In this document: positions 59,578 to 64,000 of the stretch, piece after piece
Layout: each line of letters begins with the position of its first letter
Numbering within the stretch: the stretch's first letter is position 1
Assembly (NCBI GenBank): GCA_024500155.1
Contig: CM044857.1
Span: forward strand, 3,102,501-3,166,500
DNA from: Chenopodium formosanum
Taxonomy: Eukaryota > Streptophyta > Magnoliopsida > Caryophyllales > Amaranthaceae
Length of the DNA: 64,000 nt
Direction of reading: 5' to 3'
Notes under the pieces: generated by a model
Told to the model about the DNA's origin: nothing
What the model saw: the letters and a program-made list of their open reading frames with translations, nothing else
Databases searched by the model: none
Program-made: the position numbers and the translations under genes

Positions 59578-60108
59578 TTAACGGTCCTAAAAAGATTTAA
59601 ATTGGAGTAATAATAAAATTGTGGGTAGACTTAAGAAGGGCATATAGGATAGATAGAGTTTCGCATTTGTGTGAGAGTCAAAAGCCTTATTTTACTTAAA
59701 AACTATTTTCCTATTTGTGGAAAGATGAATGAGAAAAGGATGCTCGAGTTCTCTACGGAGGCCTATAATGGGTACGACTCTCTGTCTAGGAAAGGCTCTC
59801 CTCAACGTCGTAGGTAACTTTCCTGGGAGACGCGGGCTCGACCGTCCTATAATCATGATTCAAGTACATATTTATTATTTTCGAAAATAAAAAGAATTGA
59901 AATTATTTGAAACTTGAGTATGCGATGATGTGTGCATTAAAGTTGGTGTTAAAACACCTTGAAGTGTGTATAGGGGCTCCGAAATTTTGGAGTGTTACCC
60001 ATGATTGGGTGATTTTGAGTTATACTTGGTTTATTGAGTTATGAATTTCTTATTGCAAATGGATTTTGAATTGGACTGTTTGTGTGATTTGGCATTTAAT
60101 TAGTTGTT
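59578..60108 (+). other. Untranslated leader of the chromovirus-like element
   Basis: No ORF. TGAAACAG at about 60121-60129 just beyond it could be a splice acceptor for the next ORF. Confidence 0.5.
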
Positions 60109-60990
60109 TTGCATGTGTGTGTGAAACAGATGGAAAAGATTGATCAAATGAGACATCAATATTTTGACATTCATTACTTGAAAGATAGTGGAGTCACAGT
60201 TATTGAGTTCATGACTGGAATTTGTACCTTGGCCTTGACCCTTTGTGAGAAGTATGGTGAGGAAGCCTTGACCCAACAACCTTGGATGGTCCTTTTGGCC
60301 TTGGCCCATTTACCTAGGATTAAGAAATACCAACCTCTCTTTGACAAATATAGGGATGTGATCAAGGAAGATGGAACAATGTGGAATGAGAAGCATCATC
60401 ATGAAGGGAAATGGTTGGCAACAATGTCTAGCCTTAAGAGGGACTTGCACTATGTGGAGCGCAAGTATGAACCTAGGAGGAAAGTTGTGAAAATTCCCAC
60501 AATCCCAAAGGATCGAACCTTTGGACCTAATGACCAAATGTACTTCTTAAATGCCCAAGTACCTTTTTCATACCCAAAGAAGCGACATGAGTATGTGGAA
60601 TCTAGTGATGAGTCCTTACCACCTCTTGGTAGGAGCAAGCATTACCGTTATCTTAGCCAAACTCCAAGCTATGAATCTTCAGAACAACCTAGCCCAAAAG
60701 TCCATTTCCATGTTGCAAAAAGGCCTAGAACTCGTTCTCAAACTGCAAAAGAAAGAGCCCAAAACCCCAAAGCTTCTTTAATCCAACCTCGTGGGGATGT
60801 AAGCCCAACAAAAAGCCCAAGTTACACTCCTGGTCCGGAAAGAAATATAAGTAAATCTGGGTCAAGCTCATCGGGCCTTATTCCAAGCTATAGTGGTTAT
60901 AACCCAACTCTCATGGCCGAACCAAGTAATAGAAGTGAGGATCCGGATTATGATCCTATTGAAGATGGTTATGCTCATAGTGTTATTTGA
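60109..60990 (+). CDS. Extra ORF before gag, function unknown (293 codons)
   Basis: An open frame between the leader and gag in the same direction. A start at 60130 (MEKIDQMRH) is as likely as 60109, because a possible AG acceptor precedes it. The first 100 residues look globular, with FDIHYLKDSGVTVIEFMTG, LALTLCEKYGEEAL and LLALAHLPRIKKYQPLFDKY. From about 150 onward it is Ser/Pro/Lys-rich and disordered (SSDESLPPL, KRPRTRSQTAKER) with an acidic C terminus. I recognise no family. It is 191 bp upstream of gag and fully open, whereas gag and protease have stops. It could be an accessory retrotransposon protein or captured host sequence. Confidence 0.6.
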   Translation: MHVCVKQMEKIDQMRHQYFDIHYLKDSGVTVIEFMTGICTLALTLCEKYGEEALTQQPWMVLLALAHLPRIKKYQPLFDKYRDVIKEDGTMWNEKHHHEGKWLATMSSLKRDLHYVERKYEPRRKVVKIPTIPKDRTFGPNDQMYFLNAQVPFSYPKKRHEYVESSDESLPPLGRSKHYRYLSQTPSYESSEQPSPKVHFHVAKRPRTRSQTAKERAQNPKASLIQPRGDVSPTKSPSYTPGPERNISKSGSSSSGLIPSYSGYNPTLMAEPSNRSEDPDYDPIEDGYAHSVI

Positions 60991-61181
60991 TTGATTGATT
61001 TTGAACTATGGTTTTGTTTAATGTCTCAATAATTGTCCTAAATGACAAAGTTGTATTTTCATTAATTATTAATGAAATAAAATGAATTATTTTAAATTTC
61101 TCTATGTTGTTAAGTGAATTAAATGCTTATATGATAAAACTTGTTTTAATTTTCAAAGTGTGATAATTAAACCCAGGAAGT

Positions 61182-62971
61182 ATGTCTCCAAGAATAAGGG
61201 ATCAATTAAGGAGTAAGCGCACTGGTTCCAAAGTTGGGAAGGTCCTTAAGCAGTTAGCCCATATTACTGAGAACATCACGAAAGTGGTGAAAAGGGAACA
61301 CCGAAATCCCGAGCTTGATTCCTATAGTGAAGTCTTTAAGAGGGTAGCTGCAGCTAAGCCGCCTGTTTACTTGGGAAAGGAGGACCCTGCCAGTCTTGAA
61401 AACTGGATTAGGGAGTTTGATAAGTTGTTTGATGTTATCAATTGCCCAAGTGAATTGAGGGTGAACAATGGGGTTTACTACTTGAGGGAGGAAGCTGATT
61501 TATGGTGGGCCCAAAGAAAAGATGAGCTGTTGAAGAAACCAAACTTTGGGTGGGATGAGTTTAAGGAAGCCTTGAGAGAAAAGTTTTACCCTTCCTACCT
61601 GAGAAAGCAGAAGTGCATGGAGTTTACCAACCTAAGGATGGGGAACATGTCAATCAGTGAATATTACAACAAGTTCATTGAGTTGATGAGGTTTGCCCCG
61701 GAAGTAGTCCCTACCGAAACCATCAAAGCTCAGAGATTTGAGCAAGGCTTAACCTTGACCCTCCAAGGGAAGCTAGGGGGAGTGACCTTTGAGACTCTGG
61801 ATGAATTTTATGGCCGTGCAGCCCATCTGTACGGAATTAGGGGGAGAGAGATGGAGTAGGTTGGAGAGAAAAGGAAGAACCCGAACTCTTTTTACGGGGG
61901 TGAAAAGAGGCACAAGCCCAATGGGAATTACCAAGGGAATTCTGGTGATAGGAGGGACAACAAGGGAAACTTTGGAAAGGGGAATGGAAGCCAGTCGTCC
62001 AACCATAAGGGGAATGGGAACCAAAGGGGTGAGAAACCCAAGAGGAGGTATTTCTGCAAGCGGTGTGAAAAAGACCACCCAGGGAAGGACTGTGAGGGAA
62101 ACCCGGTAACTTGTCGTTACTGTCAGAAGTTGGGACACCGTGACTACGAGTGTTTCAAGAAGGAAGCTGATGTTAAGTCTAGGAAGGTGAAAGAGTCTAG
62201 TGCACCTAGCAAACCACCTCAGTTTAGTGGACCTACAACCAAGGCTGGAACCAGTAGCAGTGCGGGAAGTGCCCCAAAAGGTCGTGTGTTCGTGATGAAT
62301 AGCCGTCAGGCTGAGCTTCTAATGATGTGGTAATTGGTGTTTTCTTTATAAGTTCTTCTCATGTGAGAGTCTTGTTTGATTCAGAGGCGTCGCATTCTTT
62401 TATTTCTAAGAAAGTAGTTAGGAGTCTCGATTTAGAGAGTCCCGAGTCAGTTTCTCTAGATGTGTCTATCCCGTCTGGGGAAGTGAGGAGTTGTTCGAGA
62501 TTGTTTTTGAGTGTGCCTATTTCCATTTCTGGGGTAGAATTTCTGGCAGATTTGATCGAGTTCGATTTGAATGACTTCGATGTAATTCTAGGCATGGATT
62601 GGTTGGGAAAGTATGAGGCAAGGATTGATTGTGCGGCTGAATAGGTCACCATGACTAGCCCAAATAAGACTAAAGTGGTATACAAAAAGGAAGGGAAAAG
62701 GTCAGGGTTAAGAATTGTGTCTGCAATGCAACTACAAAAGCCGGTTAAGAAGGGTTGTCCTATGTTTTTGTGTAGTGTTCAAGAGGTTGAAAGTGAGGAA
62801 AAGAAAGGTGAGAAGAGTATTCCTGTGGTAGATGAGTTTCCAGATGTATTTCCAGACGAGATTCCGGGTATGCCGCCAGTAAGGGATGTTGAGTTCACTA
62901 TTGACCTAATGCCTGGAACTGGACCTATCTCTAAGGCTCCATATAGGATCGCTACTACAAATCAAATTTGA
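61182..62971 (+). pseudogene. gag-protease-RT fragment of the chromovirus-like element
   Basis: Gag starts at 61182. Its domain has LENWIREFDKLFDVINCP, FKEALREKFYPSYLRKQK and ISEYYNKFIELMRFAPE. A TAG at 61857 breaks the frame before the basic region and the CRYCQKLGHRDYEC zinc knuckle (about 62110-62155). A frameshift near 62325 leads to the protease, where LFDSEASHSFIS should be LFDSGAS: the glycine next to the catalytic Asp is Glu. VILGMDWLG follows. A TAG at 62642 precedes the RT start (VDEFPDVFPDEIPGMPPV). The homology ends at about 62955 in SKAPYRIA, before any RT catalytic motif. It is dead on several counts. Confidence 0.88.
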
Positions 62972-63082
62972 CTTTTAAAAGTATTGTAAATTAGAATTAA
63001 GCTATTCATTTAATTGGAAATATAGGGAAAAGAGTAAATTAAAATTGAAATAAAAAGAAATATTAAACGAATATATAAAAGA
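62972..63082. other. AT-rich junction after the truncated element
   Basis: The retrotransposon homology stops and A-rich unique sequence begins. No gene is seen. Confidence 0.4.
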
Positions 63083-63190
63083 AATAAACAAAAAAATAGT
63101 AATATGCGAACAATAATGATCGAACATGTGACCTGCTTCCTTTTTGGGCCTTGGTTCAACTGCCCCAACCACTAAGCTATATGGTTGCAT
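63083..63190 (-). mobile_element. tRNA-derived SINE or tRNA-like remnant
   Basis: Read on the minus strand it has TAGCTTAGTGGTTGGGGCA (A box, 63179-63161) and, about 30 bp on, GGTCACATGTTCGATCAT (B box, 63132-63115), at tRNA-like spacing. The body does not fold as a full tRNA. Downstream the minus strand becomes T-rich. Confidence 0.55.
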
Positions 63191-63333
63191 AGTGATTTAT
63201 GCCTAGAATTTATTTTTATATATAGTATTATTTTCTTATGGGTGCCGGTTATATAGAAAAAGAATGCCGGTGATTGGGCCACGGGGGGCGGGGCCGGGCC
63301 GGGCCTCCACCAGCTCCCTGGCTCCGCCCTTGG

Positions 63334-63361
63334 TATTATTATTATTATTATTTTACAAGAA

Positions 63362-63399
<38 letters not shown>

Positions 63400-63400
63400 G
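63334..63400. repeat. (ATT)n microsatellite
   Basis: Two ATT runs split by TTTACAAGAA. Directly before it is a GC-rich patch (63278-63332, GGGGCGGGGCCGGGCCGGGC) ending in CTGGCTCCGCCC, a phrase common at plant repeat ends. Confidence 0.9.
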
Positions 63401-64000
63401 TTTTTCCATATTATTGACTTTGTAGGATTCTTAATAACTCAAAGAATTAAAAGTATTAATGATTTAAATTGTATTTTAATGAATATATCCATCCAAGTTG
63501 AAGCTAGTTCACCTATTTTGTATTTTAATGACTTAATCCCGTAATATTAGTTTGACTAATAAACACTCTCATCTCGATCGATAATATATTGTTGAATTAG
63601 ACAACTCGATCCGTCCGTTTTTTTTTTTTAATAAAAGAGAATAAAAGGAGAGAGTGGAAGTAGAAGTGTAGTGGGACAAAATGGGGAAAGTGATGAGCAT
63701 AAATGATATAAATGGGTATAAGAAATTAAGAAGAGTTTCAAGACATAAATGATGAGAGCGATGAAGATTGTTAATGATGATGATGTTGGAGATGACTCCT
63801 TTTTCCAGCCTTAGCTTTTTCCTTCTCATGTGACCTTCGTATCCCCCTTACAAGATTCGTATCTTTGATTTAATCCCATTTGTTTATTTGATTTATTTAT
63901 TTATTTCTTCAAAACCTTGATCTATTAATCTCTATCTAAGTATGTGCCATGCAAGTGATACATATTATTACCAATTATTGTTCATGCTACTTTTCCAACG
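63401..64000. other. Intergenic, no gene seen
   Basis: No supportable coding region to the window edge. A T-run is at 63619-63630. Confidence 0.4.

Larger units (their letters stand above)
57277..62971 (+). mobile_element. Truncated Ty3/gypsy chromovirus-like (Tekay/Del type) element
   Basis: Contains a 5' LTR, a Met-tRNA-type primer site, a leader, an extra ORF, gag with a zinc knuckle, a protease and the start of RT. The long LTR, the TGGTATCAG primer site and VDEFPDVFPDE at the RT start fit the Tekay/Del chromovirus group. The element stops abruptly inside RT at about 62970; the rest of pol and the 3' LTR are missing from the window. Confidence 0.85.

Noticed and set aside
1..64000. CRISPR arrays, bacterial operons or organelle insertions
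   Set aside because: No spaced direct repeats, no prokaryotic gene layout and no recognisable plastid or mitochondrial gene. Tandem repeats found are two-unit duplications or LTR-internal.

Overview
The window is nuclear DNA from a flowering plant. Genes have many short exons and AT-rich introns, a MIR394 hairpin is present, and most of the sequence is transposons. The recurring words CTCCGTA and TACTCCGTAT and the style of the repeats suggest Caryophyllales, perhaps the Amaranthaceae/Chenopodiaceae. That placement is inference from pattern recognition, not from a search.

Layout. 1-3.5 kb: decayed Ty1/copia pol and a short 3' LTR. 3.6-8.2 kb (minus): a complete 12-exon prolyl oligopeptidase gene of 729 residues, whose exons join in frame without exception. 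9.9-10.5 kb (minus): a secreted cysteine-rich peptide gene with two six-cysteine knottin modules, split by a 194-bp MITE with a perfect 9-bp target duplication; a SINE sits 20 bp beyond its stop. 12-14 kb: a mini-Helitron candidate, hairpins and diverged duplicates of the region upstream of the peptidase. 14.7-16.5 kb: solo LTR. 17.7-19.2 kb (minus): a three-exon plastid thioredoxin-like gene of 218 residues. 19.98-26.6 kb: a hAT-type MITE containing a 6.2-kb Ty3/gypsy element. That element has a decayed gag-protease on the plus strand, no reverse transcriptase or integrase, and an open spliced antisense gene of about 706 codons. 26.6-40 kb: intergenic DNA with MITEs, a SINE and, at 33.0-33.1 kb (minus), MIR394. 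40.1-53.9 kb: a Stowaway MITE apparently split by a 13.5-kb Mutator-like element, which carries a broken FAR1/MULE transposase gene (plus) and a broken Ulp1-like SUMO-protease gene (minus); the latter holds a second solo LTR in an intron. 54-57 kb: MITEs. 57.3-63 kb: 5' LTR, leader, an extra ORF, gag, protease and the first residues of RT of a truncated Ty3/gypsy chromovirus-like element. 63-64 kb: SINE and microsatellite.

The host genes that look intact are the prolyl oligopeptidase, the thioredoxin-like gene and MIR394. The double-knottin gene was intact until the MITE insertion. The most unusual items are the tandem double knottin beside a prolyl oligopeptidase, the gypsy element whose antisense gene outlasted its sense genes, and the FAR1 plus Ulp1 Mutator element with a repeated ATGTTCTTTT-type word in its non-coding DNA. 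Exon limits come from reading splice sites and frame by eye; no alignment or database search was run.
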